Shown piece after piece: positions 8,001 to 14,297 of a DNA stretch of 18,046 bases. The notes beneath the pieces were generated by a model that was not told where the DNA came from, made no database searches, and saw nothing but the letters and a program-made list of their open reading frames with translations. Location of the stretch: NCBI GenBank assembly GCA_964458385.1, contig CAYWIS010000125.1, positions 1 to 18,046 of the forward strand. Reading direction: 5' to 3'. Position 1 is the first letter of the stretch, and each line of letters starts with the position of its first letter. A program made the position numbers and the translations under genes. This stretch comes from JAHWKS01 sp964458385. GTDB taxonomy: Bacteria > Planctomycetota > Planctomycetia > Pirellulales > Pirellulaceae.

Positions 8001-8524
8001 GCGGATACAATTACTTTCTGATCCAAGCGCCGCCAGGCCAAACCGATGCGTTGAGCCAGGCATTGGAAAACCGCCTAAGCGATTTTGGTTTCGATGTGCA
8101 AGACGCCCGCGCAGTACTGCAAGACCTGCTGGCGGTGCAGAATACCTATCTCAGCACCTTCCAAAGCCTCGGCGCCTTGGGGCTGCTGCTGGGAGTCTTC
8201 GGCCTGGCCACGGTGCAACTGCGAAGTGTGCTCGAGCGGCGCGGTGAGTTGGCGCTAATGCGAGCCACCGGCTTCCGCCGTCGCTGCCTGGCCGAAATGG
8301 TTCTGCTGGAGAACGCTGTTCTGCTGTTGACAGGCCTAGCCATCGGCGTGGCGGCGGCGCTGGCGGCCGTAGCGCCGCACATGATCATCGGCGGCGCGCA
8401 AGCTCCCCTAGGGCAATTGGCGGGGATGTTGGCAATCATCTTCGCGGCGGGACTGCTGGCAGGGATGGCGGCCGTACGGGCGGTCCTTCGCGCTCCCCTC
8501 TTGGCGGCCCTGCGCGAGGAGTAA
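5009..8524 (+). CDS. ABC transporter permease, duplicated FtsX/MacB type
   Basis: A 1171-residue inner-membrane protein and partner of the preceding ATPase. A single N-terminal membrane segment (about residues 18-40) leads into a large extracytoplasmic region. The first FtsX unit starts near residue 565 (NLLFLGFSFFIIAAALMLTA) and carries the conserved ERRAKEFGLLLAVGTPRG loop after its first helix. Two more membrane spans and a central pair (about 714-765) follow. A further helix near 790-811 (TLTIGLMATACFLIVAIS) starts the second half, whose FtsX unit occupies about 1048-1171 and carries the loop ERRGELALMRATGFRR. These 'ERR-E-.-LL-A-G' loops contact the ATPase. The layout matches large planctomycete and cyanobacterial FtsX-domain permeases with two periplasmic domains. 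Length and repeat structure are certain; the transported molecule is unknown. No strong ribosome-binding site precedes the ATG. Confidence 0.93.
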   Translation: MSFWRLVFSSLRFHWRIHVAVALGVAAATAVLTGALLVGDSVRGSLRELTLDGLGRIDEVLATDRFFRVDLARELETAEPFQQHYDSTTPAIMFPRATVERAGEDNFQLAGGVTVIGSDAAFWKLSPPNGPTPARLPESGEVILNQPLADELGVQVGDRVTVRLVKANQTPADSPLGRRSDRTRSLPQLEVIEILPAAGLGRFSLTPSQHLPRIAYLSMAVLQDALGQNEKANALLVASRTPDAPPTGEARQALTQSLRPSLADYGFSLQRVTRTFQPNENAPAETIYDYFNFTTDRMIFAPEAAAVAEEAFAPYDAQPVFTYLANLIQRVPEGGPAEGGVSYSTVSALESTKELGPLLDENGQPIHLADDEIVLVDWAAQDLNAQVGDIIRLTYFAPETTHGQTQELTADFRLRAIAPLTKPSRPYSRRRPAQFDERPQLTNDPDLTPEVEGVTDQATIDDWDAPFPMTHRVRSEDDEYWQDHRTTPKAYISLAAGQKLWGSRFGQVTSFRIPAASAPGPSPEVILEQAFRQTLAQRGESLDFVFTPIKQRGLEAAQGTTPFNLLFLGFSFFIIAAALMLTALLFRLGLERRAKEFGLLLAVGTPRGKTSHLFIAEGAAVAALGGLLGVAAGVGYAWLMLAGLRTLWVEAIVTPFVHLHWTWRSLLIGYLSGVVVSALTIAGTARRMRRVSVRRLMSGQATEPPTAAQRRSSRATWVAAGLLAVAVGLGVVAVQLRGEAQAGAFFGGGAAMLAAALTLLWSRLRRGGRTDGGAYSLPGLAARNASRNPLRSTLTIGLMATACFLIVAISAFRMAPTAEGIGGFDLLAESDRPMFANLNDAEQRRDLLGPEASLLDGGRVLSLRLKPGEDASCRNIYQTTRPRVMGVTPELYEHFSTPGVQPFAWSASDAQTDAEKANPWLVLRRPTAPEDPVPMVLDKNTAHYSLHLTQGVGEEFTITETDGRVIRFRVVGLLSNTILQGSLFIDEAHFTRLYPEVSGYNYFLIQAPPGQTDALSQALENRLSDFGFDVQDARAVLQDLLAVQNTYLSTFQSLGALGLLLGVFGLATVQLRSVLERRGELALMRATGFRRRCLAEMVLLENAVLLLTGLAIGVAAALAAVAPHMIIGGAQAPLGQLAGMLAIIFAAGLLAGMAAVRAVLRAPLLAALREE

Positions 8525-8640
8525 TCGCGAGAGAGAACCGCAACCTTGGCCCCGATGTTCCCCCTCATCTTGCGCCGTGACGCCACCTCTTTCAAAACAG
8601 AACTTCCCATCTTCCCGTAATAAAGAGTAAACGAACGGCG

Positions 8641-8682
8641 TTGAACTCAACGCCCGAAGCGTGGTACCTTCCGTTGAACGGA
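8641..8682 (+). promoter_or_regulatory. Candidate promoter and overlapping palindrome upstream of the oxidoreductase fusion
   Basis: TTGAAC (8641-8646) and TACCTT (8665-8670) with an 18-base spacer form a moderate sigma-70-type promoter. The perfect palindrome TCCGTT-G-AACGGA (8670-8682) begins in the -10 element and covers the predicted start site, a typical repressor position. A run of seven T follows at 8687-8693. The ribosome-binding site AGGGA (8705-8709) lies six bases before the ATG at 8716. The regulator is unknown. Confidence 0.35.
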
Positions 8683-8715
8683 GTGATTTTTTTGAGTCCT
8701 TGGCAGGGAAGAAAC

Positions 8716-10795
8716 ATGGCAAACCAACGGCTTCCGCTGGTGGTGGCGCCAAGCGACGAACCGACTCAAATCGGGGGCTCGCCCCATCTGGAGCGTTTGC
8801 ACGACCGGGCAATCGTGCGAGTTTATGGCGACCGTCCCCACTCGGTCGCCGAGCAACTGCGGCGCGTGCGCGAAGCCGAAATCATCATCAACTCGCGCGG
8901 CTATCTGCGGTGGACCTCCGNNNNNNNNNNGCGGCGTGGGCTATGACGCTATCGACGTAGAAGCCGCCGCCGATCTAGGGATCATTGTTTGCAATGTCGC
9001 CGAACGCACCGCGCCCGTAGTGGCCGAGCACGCGCTAGCCCTGATGCTGGCCACAGCGCGACGTCTGGCCTTTCTCACCAACCGGATCAAAGAAGGGCAC
9101 TGGGACCGCGCCAACGCCGTGTTCTTGCGAGGCAAGACGCTCGGCGTGGTCGGCACCGGCGCCATTGGCTCCGAGATGTTGCGTTTGGCCCACGGGTTAG
9201 GCATGAGGACCGTCGCCTGGACGTTCCACCCCTCGCGTGAACGAGCGGATCTGCTGGGCGTACAGTACTTGGAGCTGGATGAACTGCTGGAGGTCAGCGA
9301 TGTCGTCAGTGTGCATGTGCGGCTCTCGCCGCAAAGCCGCAGGCTGCTGGGCCCGGCAGAGTTCGCACGCATGAAACGCGGCGCCTTGCTGGTGAACACC
9401 TCGCGCGGCGACGTGATCGATACGGCGGCCCTGGTCGAAGCGTTGCGGTCAGGTCACCTGGGCGGAGCGGGCCTGGATGTGTTCGATGAGGAGCCGCTTC
9501 CCCCCGGGCACCCGCTGCTCGAGTGTGAGCAAGTGGTGCTCTCTCCGCACAGCGCCGACCAAACGCCCGAAGGCGTCGACATGCTGAATGCCGGGGCCGT
9601 GGAGAACGTCCTAGCGTACCTCGACGGACAACCGCAAAACGTGGTCAACGGTGTGGGCATCGAATCGCCTCCGACGGCGCCCGAGCCCGAGCCGGTGATC
9701 GTTCCGGTGCTAACGCCCGCTGCGCTGCCGGTGCAGGAAGCGGTGCTTTCGCTTCCTTACAAGCCGCGCGATCCTCAGCATTACAATCCGCCCATCGGGT
9801 TGATTGGCTGCGGCGGCATCACGCGGGATCACCTCCGTGCTTACCGTGCGGCGGGGTACCGGGTGGTGGCGCTGTGCGACAAGGACTTGGAACGCGCTCG
9901 AGAGCGGCAGCACGAGTTCTATCCCGAGGCCGACGTCTATGAGGACTATCACGACCTGCTGCGGCGCGACGACATTGAAGTCGTCGACATCGCCACGCAC
10001 CCGCCGCAACGTCCGCCTCTGATCGAAGCGGCCTTACGGGCGCGCAAGCACGTGCTCAGCCAAAAGCCGTTTGTGCTCGACCTGGACGTGGGCCAACGCC
10101 TGGCGGATCTGGCGGACGAGTACAACGTCCGTTTGGCGGTCAACCAGAACGGCCGCTGGGCGCCGCACTTCAGCTATATGCGAGAAGCGGTCAAGGCGGG
10201 GCTGTTGGGCGAACTTGCCGGCATCCACTTCTCGGTCCATTGGGATCATAGCTGGATCCGCGGCACCGAGTTTGAAAAAGTGAAACACCTGATCCTGTAT
10301 GACTACGCGATCCACTGGTTCGATATGATCGCCTGCCTCATGCATGGCGAAGAAGCGACGCGCGTGTTCGCAAGCGTGGCCCGCACTCGGACACAAACGG
10401 TGGCCCCATCGCTATTGGGGCAGGCGGTGGTTGAATATCCCACGGCGCAGGCCTCGTTGGCGTTTGACGCCGAAACGCGGTTCGGTTCACAGGATCGCAG
10501 TTTTGTGGCTGGTTCGCATGGCGCCATTAGCAGCATTGGCCCGGGCAACAAGGCTCAGCGATTGACCATCACCACTGAGGCCGGCGATTTCACGCCCGAA
10601 TTGGAAGGAAGCTGGTTCCCCGACGGGTTCCACGGCACGATGGGCGAGCTACTGTGCGCGATTGAAGAAAACCGCCAGCCCACTATCAACGCCGTCGACA
10701 ACCTCAAGAGCTTGGCCTTGTGCTTTGCTGCGGTAGCCAGCGCCGAGCGCCGCGAACCGGTGGTGCCGGGCACCGTCCGGGCGATGCCGGAGTAA
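8716..10795 (+). CDS. D-2-hydroxyacid dehydrogenase fused to Gfo/Idh/MocA-type oxidoreductase (interrupted by a ten-N gap)
   Basis: Starts at the ATG at 8716, preceded by AGGGA. The first 68 codons are in one frame; after the N run at 8921-8930 the protein continues from 8933 in another. The true gap must therefore be a multiple of three, and family alignment suggests about 20 missing residues. The first domain (to about 9660) is a CtBP/SerA-like NAD-dependent 2-hydroxyacid dehydrogenase. It has the Rossmann motif LGVVGTGAIG, catalytic Arg in NTSRGDVID, Glu in DVFDEEPLP and His in LSPHSADQ. A Pro/Glu-rich linker of about 40 residues (9661-9789) leads to a second Rossmann domain, IGLIGCGGITRDHL, of the Gfo/Idh/MocA family. 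This has QKP in place of the usual EKP (SQKPFVLDLD) and the active-site helix YDYAIHWFD. The two halves probably act on related sugar or hydroxyacid substrates, but none can be named. The gene stands alone. Confidence 0.88.
8921..8930. other. Assembly gap (ten N)
   Basis: A placeholder of exactly ten N inside the dehydrogenase domain, between GYLRWTS and GVGYDAIDVEAA. One base before the gap and two after it complete codons, so restoring one continuous frame needs a true gap length divisible by three. Ten cannot be the real length. Confidence 0.9.
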
Positions 10796-10851
10796 CCCCT
10801 GGGTGACGACGCTTGCAAGCGCGACCACCGGCGTCGGTTGGGAGCTTACGC

Positions 10852-10918
10852 TTAGCGATCGTGCGGTTTGCGGTAGAATGATTGGGCGAAATGTCCTAGA
10901 ACGGAAGGGAGTCCGTTC
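10852..10918 (+). promoter_or_regulatory. Possible promoter and leader hairpin upstream of the voltage-sensor-like gene
   Basis: TAGAAT (10874-10879) resembles a -10 element, with a weak TTAGCG (10852-10857) 16 bases upstream. The block GGTAGAATGA also occurs upstream of rlmN (655-664). Downstream, GAACGGA (10899-10905) and TCCGTTC (10912-10918) form a perfect seven-base-pair stem with the loop AGGGAG, which resembles a Shine-Dalgarno sequence. Earlier in the spacer is a 12-base palindrome at 10810-10821. All of this is suggestive only. Confidence 0.28.
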
Positions 10919-10936
10919 GTCTGTGGATTGCCCTTC

Positions 10937-11824
10937 ATGAATCGTCCGCCGATCAACTCCTGGGATCAACGCTTGGCGGCGCCCATGTGCGCCGCAGCGT
11001 TTGTATTCCTGGCGCTGCTAGGCGCGTCCGCCGAATGGTTGCGGTGGGGAGAAGGAACGCCAACGCCACTTTTCGGGGCGTTGGGCGTCGTTTATGCGTT
11101 ATTTGTTCTGGAGCTGCTGGTTCACCTCGTGCGGCGCGACCCCCACTGGCCGCGGCGTCTGGCGGCGTGTCTGATTCCGCCCCTGCGTCTATGCACCCGC
11201 GACCCGCAATCGCCGCAGTGGGTGTGGATCCCCGGTCAAGGCTGGGTAGCGCGAAATGCGCGGTTGGCTGTGCAATTAGAGCGAGCCTTCAGCCTGCCGA
11301 TGATCGGCATGGCGCTCTTGATCTTGCCGCTCTTGGCGATCGAACACTATTGGGCGGACGCCCTGGCGGGAAATACGCTGCTCCGCACTTTGACGGCGCT
11401 GGGCACCGTGGCCGTGTGGCTGGCGTTTGCCGTCGAGTTCTTTGTGATGATCGCCGTGGTCGACAACAAGCTCCAGTACTGCAAGCAGCATTGGATCGAC
11501 ATCGTGGTGATCGTTCTTCCCTTTGTCGCGTTCCTGCGGTTCTTGCGATTGGGCCAGGTGCTGCGGCTGCAACAACTTTCGCAGCTGGCCCGCGCGTACC
11601 GCCTGCGCGGCGTCACAATGCGGCTATGGCGGTCGATCCTATTGTTGGACCTGCTTGCGCGGCTGGCTCGCAGCAACCCCGAAAAGCAACTTCAAAAGCT
11701 GCGTCAGATGATCGCAGAAAAAGAAACTGAGTTGGAGCTGTTGCGCGAGCGAGTACGGGAATTGGAAGCCGAAATTGCAGCAGGGGAATCGCCCGCATTA
11801 TCGTTGAGCGAGGCGGGCGAATAA
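10937..11824 (+). CDS. Membrane protein with a voltage-sensor-like (S1-S4) domain and C-terminal coiled coil, no pore
   Basis: 295 residues from the ATG at 10937; a TTG at 10928 would add three. Two N-terminal membrane segments (about 16-33 and 45-66) precede a cytosolic loop. Four further segments resemble a cation-channel voltage sensor. S1 spans about 118-138. S2 (151-174) ends in AFAVEFF with F164 and E167 spaced as in the Kv charge-transfer centre. S3 is HWIDIVVIVLP with D188. S4 (200-224) has R201, R204, Q207, R210, Q213, Q216, R219 and R222 exactly every third residue. An amphipathic helix (MRLWRSILLLDLLARLA) and a charged heptad coiled coil (about 247-283) follow, so no S5-S6 pore or selectivity filter is encoded. 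The outline recalls Hv1 proton channels, which also lack a pore domain and dimerise by a coiled coil, but homology is not shown. The next gene starts 27-45 bases later, so co-transcription is likely. Confidence 0.75.
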   Translation: MNRPPINSWDQRLAAPMCAAAFVFLALLGASAEWLRWGEGTPTPLFGALGVVYALFVLELLVHLVRRDPHWPRRLAACLIPPLRLCTRDPQSPQWVWIPGQGWVARNARLAVQLERAFSLPMIGMALLILPLLAIEHYWADALAGNTLLRTLTALGTVAVWLAFAVEFFVMIAVVDNKLQYCKQHWIDIVVIVLPFVAFLRFLRLGQVLRLQQLSQLARAYRLRGVTMRLWRSILLLDLLARLARSNPEKQLQKLRQMIAEKETELELLRERVRELEAEIAAGESPALSLSEAGE

Positions 11825-11869
11825 GCGCTGCGCCCGCCAAGAGATGACCGCTTGGGAAGAACCAAATCG

Positions 11870-12838
11870 GTGGACGCGTACCCGCTACTTTCCAATAAGC
11901 ATCTCCGTCAGGCCGAGGAGTTTCGCAACCGGCTGGTGAAGATGGCCCGGCATTATCGCCGCTGGCCCGCGCGGGGAATTGATTGTTATCGCCTTTATGA
12001 TCGCGACATTCCTAACGCGCCCTTGGCGGTCGACCGCTACGGCGATTGCCTGCACATTGCGGTGTACGAAAAGTCCGATGCGGCCGAGAGCCCCCGGCGG
12101 GAGCAATGGATAGCGTTCCTTACCCAAACAGCTTACGAGACGCTGGGCGTTCCACCAGAAAAGGTGTTTGTGAAGCGACGCCGTCGTCAGCTCCGCGCGT
12201 CTCAGTACACGCGGCAAGGGAATGAGCGCCGCGAGTTCGTCGTGCACGAGAATGGTCTGAAGTTCTGGGTCAACCTCTCAGATTATCTCGACACCGGGTT
12301 GTTCCTCGACCACCGCCAGACACGAGCCCTGGTGCGTTCCGAAGCAGCCGGCCGGCGATTCCTCAACCTGTTCGCCTATACCGGCGCCTTTACGGTGTAC
12401 GCTGCGGCCGGAGGCGCTCGATCAACCACAACCGTGGACCTCTCAAACACCTATCTGGAATGGACCAAGCGCAACCTCGTGCTGAATGGGATTTCGGGCC
12501 GTGGGCAGCGCCGAGTGCGGGATGACGCGCGCAAATTCCTAGAGCACCATCCGCCGGGCGAAGCCTACGACCTTGCGGTGGTCGACCCGCCGACCTTCTC
12601 GCGCAGCAAGAAGCAAGACCGCGATTGGGACATCCAACGCGACCATGCCTCGCTGCTCAACTCCCTGCTGCGGCTGATGCCGCGAGGCGGCATTGTGTAC
12701 TTTTCGAACAACTTCCGCGGGTTCAAGCTGGCCATGGATGAACTGCGCGGGGTGGACGTGCGCGAGATCACGCGGCAAACACATCCGCCCGACTTTCGCC
12801 GCCGGCCGCATCGTTGCTGGCGGTTGGTAAAGAAGTAG
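11870..12838 (+). CDS. rlmK: RlmK-like 23S rRNA (guanine-N7) methyltransferase, stand-alone
   Basis: SAM-dependent methyltransferase closely resembling the C-terminal RlmK half of E. coli RlmKL, which makes m7G2069 in 23S rRNA. Diagnostic stretches shared with that half, using residue numbers from the GTG at 11870, are FRNRLVKMARHYRRW near the start, GIDCYRLYDRDIP, NLSDYLDTGLFLDHR (135-149), the SAM-binding FLNLFAYTG (164-172), GGARSTTTVDLS (181-192), the catalytic DPPTFS (239-244) and YFSNNFRGF. The RlmL half with its THUMP domain is absent, so this is a separate-gene version. The GTG is preferred because GGGAAGA lies nine bases upstream; a TTG at 11852 would add six residues. The related RlmI branch (m5C1962) is less likely because the PUA domain is missing. 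It follows the voltage-sensor-like gene with a short gap. Confidence 0.88.
   Translation: MDAYPLLSNKHLRQAEEFRNRLVKMARHYRRWPARGIDCYRLYDRDIPNAPLAVDRYGDCLHIAVYEKSDAAESPRREQWIAFLTQTAYETLGVPPEKVFVKRRRRQLRASQYTRQGNERREFVVHENGLKFWVNLSDYLDTGLFLDHRQTRALVRSEAAGRRFLNLFAYTGAFTVYAAAGGARSTTTVDLSNTYLEWTKRNLVLNGISGRGQRRVRDDARKFLEHHPPGEAYDLAVVDPPTFSRSKKQDRDWDIQRDHASLLNSLLRLMPRGGIVYFSNNFRGFKLAMDELRGVDVREITRQTHPPDFRRRPHRCWRLVKK
12306..12326 (+). repeat. 21-base exact direct repeat, copy 2 (inside the rlmK-like gene)
   Basis: Partner of 2158-2178. Here it encodes part of the conserved DYLDTGLFLDHR motif of RlmK-like enzymes, so this is the functional context and the copy at 2158 is the unexplained one. Confidence 0.7.
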
Positions 12839-12886
12839 TTTTCCGGCGTGCGTCTCATCGGTGCGCGTCTTGTGTGGAACAAAAAG

Positions 12887-12945
12887 GAAAGCGGCAATGA
12901 AGGTCCGCCCTCCCCAAGAGAGCACGGCCATACATTGCCGCTTTC
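12887..12945 (-). terminator. Long stem-loop between convergent genes, probable terminator of the haem-protein gene
   Basis: GAAAGCGGCAATG (12887-12899) and CATTGCCGCTTTC (12933-12945) form a perfect 13-base-pair stem around a 33-base loop. Read on the minus strand the stem is followed by CTTTTTGTT, a reasonable U-run, so it should terminate the gene that ends at 12979. On the plus strand only CTTTC closes the stem, so termination of the rlmK-like gene (end 12838) is weaker but possible. Confidence 0.6.
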
Positions 12946-12978
12946 TGATTGCCTGATCCGACTCAGACGGTTCCGTGA

Positions 12979-13548
12979 TTACTCAACCGGGATCGTGTAG
13001 CTCAGAGCGCCGATCGGTTCGCCCTTCTTGGCGTTTTCATAGTGCGGGTGGCACATGGTGCACTTTTGCAGCACCACAGGCACCGGCGTCATCACGCGGA
13101 GATACGGCTTGCCATCCTGCTCCACGAGCTGTTCCACATTGTTCTTACCGGCCTTGAGCGCCTCGATGCCCTTCTTTTCAAACTCGTCTTTCGCCACGTT
13201 TTCGGAATCGTACGGATCGCCCGTAGCGTCCAAGAGACGCACCGAGTGCGAGCCCTTGTCGGAGATGGCCTTGAACAGCAACACGGCCGCGGCCCCCGCC
13301 GCAAAGTCGTCTTCGTCGTGGACGTACTTGTCGGTAATGAGGACGATGGTGTTCTTGTAGATGTCGTCCAGCATTTGCGCGGTTTTCCGAGCGCGGGTCA
13401 CGGCGGCCTGGTCGGCCTTGGCTCCCTTCTCGACCGTGACTTGCGCTTCCTTCTGGGCCTTGTCATCGGCGACGGCCGAGGTCTGCCAGGCGATTGCGGT
13501 CAGCGACAGCAGACCGATCGCCAACGCGGCGAAAGACAGACGTTTCAT
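12979..13548 (-). CDS. Secreted c-type haem protein with Tll0287-like (DUF3365) domain
   Basis: A 189-residue protein with a classical signal peptide (MKRLSFAALAIGLLSLTAIA, cleavage probably after the ala-rich stretch near residue 26). It is exported and then binds haem covalently. A single CxxCH motif, CTMCH, is at residues 163-167, near the C-terminus. Before it lie a helical region (about 45-75), a segment with S-V-R-L-L-D-A-T-G-D-P, and KPYLRVMTPVPV. This order and the late haem motif match the Tll0287-like/DUF3365 haem domain, a PAS-like fold found in periplasmic sensor proteins and free haem proteins. It may sense or carry redox signals or gas; this is inference. The ribosome-binding site GGAGAG (plus-strand 13552-13557) precedes the ATG closely. 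The gene lies 77 bases downstream of nsrR on the same strand and is likely co-transcribed. Confidence 0.85.
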   Translation of the reverse strand: MKRLSFAALAIGLLSLTAIAWQTSAVADDKAQKEAQVTVEKGAKADQAAVTRARKTAQMLDDIYKNTIVLITDKYVHDEDDFAAGAAAVLLFKAISDKGSHSVRLLDATGDPYDSENVAKDEFEKKGIEALKAGKNNVEQLVEQDGKPYLRVMTPVPVVLQKCTMCHPHYENAKKGEPIGALSYTIPVE

Positions 13549-13598
13549 AGGTCTCTCCGTGTGGGGTGAGGAAGACAGAACAACGAACTTGGAATACT

Positions 13599-13631
13599 CC
13601 GTAGCGACGAGGTAGGATTGCGCCGCTACGG
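13599..13631 (-). other. Stem-loop at the nsrR 3' end
   Basis: CCGTAGCG (13599-13606) and CGCTACGG (13624-13631) pair perfectly over eight bases with a 17-base loop. The stem overlaps the nsrR stop codon (13626-13628). There is no U-run after it on the minus strand, so it is more likely an mRNA processing or stability element, or a partial attenuator, between nsrR and the haem-protein gene. Confidence 0.4.
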
Positions 13632-14069
13632 CTTATCTTTGCGGAGGGCGATTTCAATCGGTTGGGTTTCGCGGCGGGTAGGTAGCACGTCGCGCAGGGT
13701 GACGCTATTCAGGTATTCCTGTTGCAAGCGTTCCGCCTCGGCCATGACGTTTTTCAACTTGCAAAACGGCTGGATCACGCACAGATTCTCCACTCCCACG
13801 CAATCCAGCAGACGCATGTTTCCTTCAAAGGCGGTTATGACCTCGCCAATGCGAATGTCCTCGGGCCGCTGAGCCAGTTCTAGTCCGCCGCCGATCCCGC
13901 GAAGGCTGCGCACATAGCCCAACCGAGCCAAGCGATTGACCACCTTGGCCACATGGGCGGCCGAGATGCTGTAGAACTCGGCAATCTGCCCGACCGTGGC
14001 CCGCTCGGTGTACACGGCCAAATAGATCAGGGTTCGCAGGGCGTAGTCAGTTTGTAGCGCCAGTCGCAT
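13626..14069 (-). CDS. nsrR: Rrf2-family transcriptional regulator, NsrR type (nitric-oxide-sensing)
   Basis: A 147-residue DNA-binding protein. The N-terminus MRLALQTDYALRTLIYLA and the winged helix, with SISAAHVAKVVNRLARLGYV as recognition region and RGIGGGLELA as wing, are standard for Rrf2 proteins and closest to NsrR. Three cysteines, C90, C97 and C103 (DCVGVENLCVIQPFCKLKN), would bind an Fe-S cluster; Asp8, the fourth ligand in Streptomyces NsrR, is conserved. NO attacks the cluster and releases DNA, derepressing NO-detoxification genes. The open frame extends 34 codons upstream to 14171, but ATG 14069 gives the family N-terminus and lies right behind a promoter. Divergent nnrS and norB support the assignment; IscR and RirA are less likely given the neighbours. 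There is no Shine-Dalgarno sequence, consistent with a leaderless message. Confidence 0.88.
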   Translation of the reverse strand: MRLALQTDYALRTLIYLAVYTERATVGQIAEFYSISAAHVAKVVNRLARLGYVRSLRGIGGGLELAQRPEDIRIGEVITAFEGNMRLLDCVGVENLCVIQPFCKLKNVMAEAERLQQEYLNSVTLRDVLPTRRETQPIEIALRKDKP

Positions 14070-14076
14070 TCGTTGA

Positions 14077-14105
14077 TTTAAATAGGCATAAGTGATACAT
14101 GTTAA
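14077..14105 (-). promoter_or_regulatory. Candidate nsrR promoter giving a leaderless mRNA
   Basis: On the minus strand, TTAACA (plus-strand 14100-14105) and TTTAAA (14077-14082) lie 17 bases apart. Only seven bases (14070-14076) separate the -10 element from the nsrR ATG, so transcription would begin at or next to the start codon. The AT-rich spacer, with ATGTAT and TTATGCC on the minus strand, is a possible site for autoregulation by NsrR. Confidence 0.4.
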
Positions 14106-14264
14106 GAAGTTTTTGTACTTGCCCGAGCGCACGCTGTCAAGCAATTCCCCAGGACTCTCGCCAAGTGGCACGTATGATCACGCACGCGTGGCAGCAATCG
14201 TGCCTGGAAACGAAGGCCAAAATTTCGGGTTTTTCCAAGGTTTTTCGCAGTTCCTGCCGCCAAA

Positions 14265-14276
14265 TGAAAATTTTCA
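14265..14276. promoter_or_regulatory. Perfect 12-base palindrome in the nsrR-nnrS intergenic region
   Basis: TGAAAATTTTCA is perfectly self-complementary and AT-rich within a GC-rich genome. It lies about 22 bases upstream of the predicted nnrS -35 element, where an activator could bind. The binding protein is unknown, and A/T tracts could make this partly fortuitous. Confidence 0.3.
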
Positions 14277-14297
14277 CGGATTTCTGAACTTCAGGTC

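Noticed and set aside
13042..13569. 175-codon plus-strand open frame opposite the haem-protein gene
   Set aside because: The minus strand encodes a signal peptide and a CxxCH motif with a good ribosome-binding site; the plus-strand frame has none of these.
14073..14086. FNR/NnrR-like half-site TTGAT-N4-ATAGG near the nsrR start
   Set aside because: Only one half matches the TTGAT-N4-ATCAA consensus, and it overlaps the better supported nsrR -10 element.
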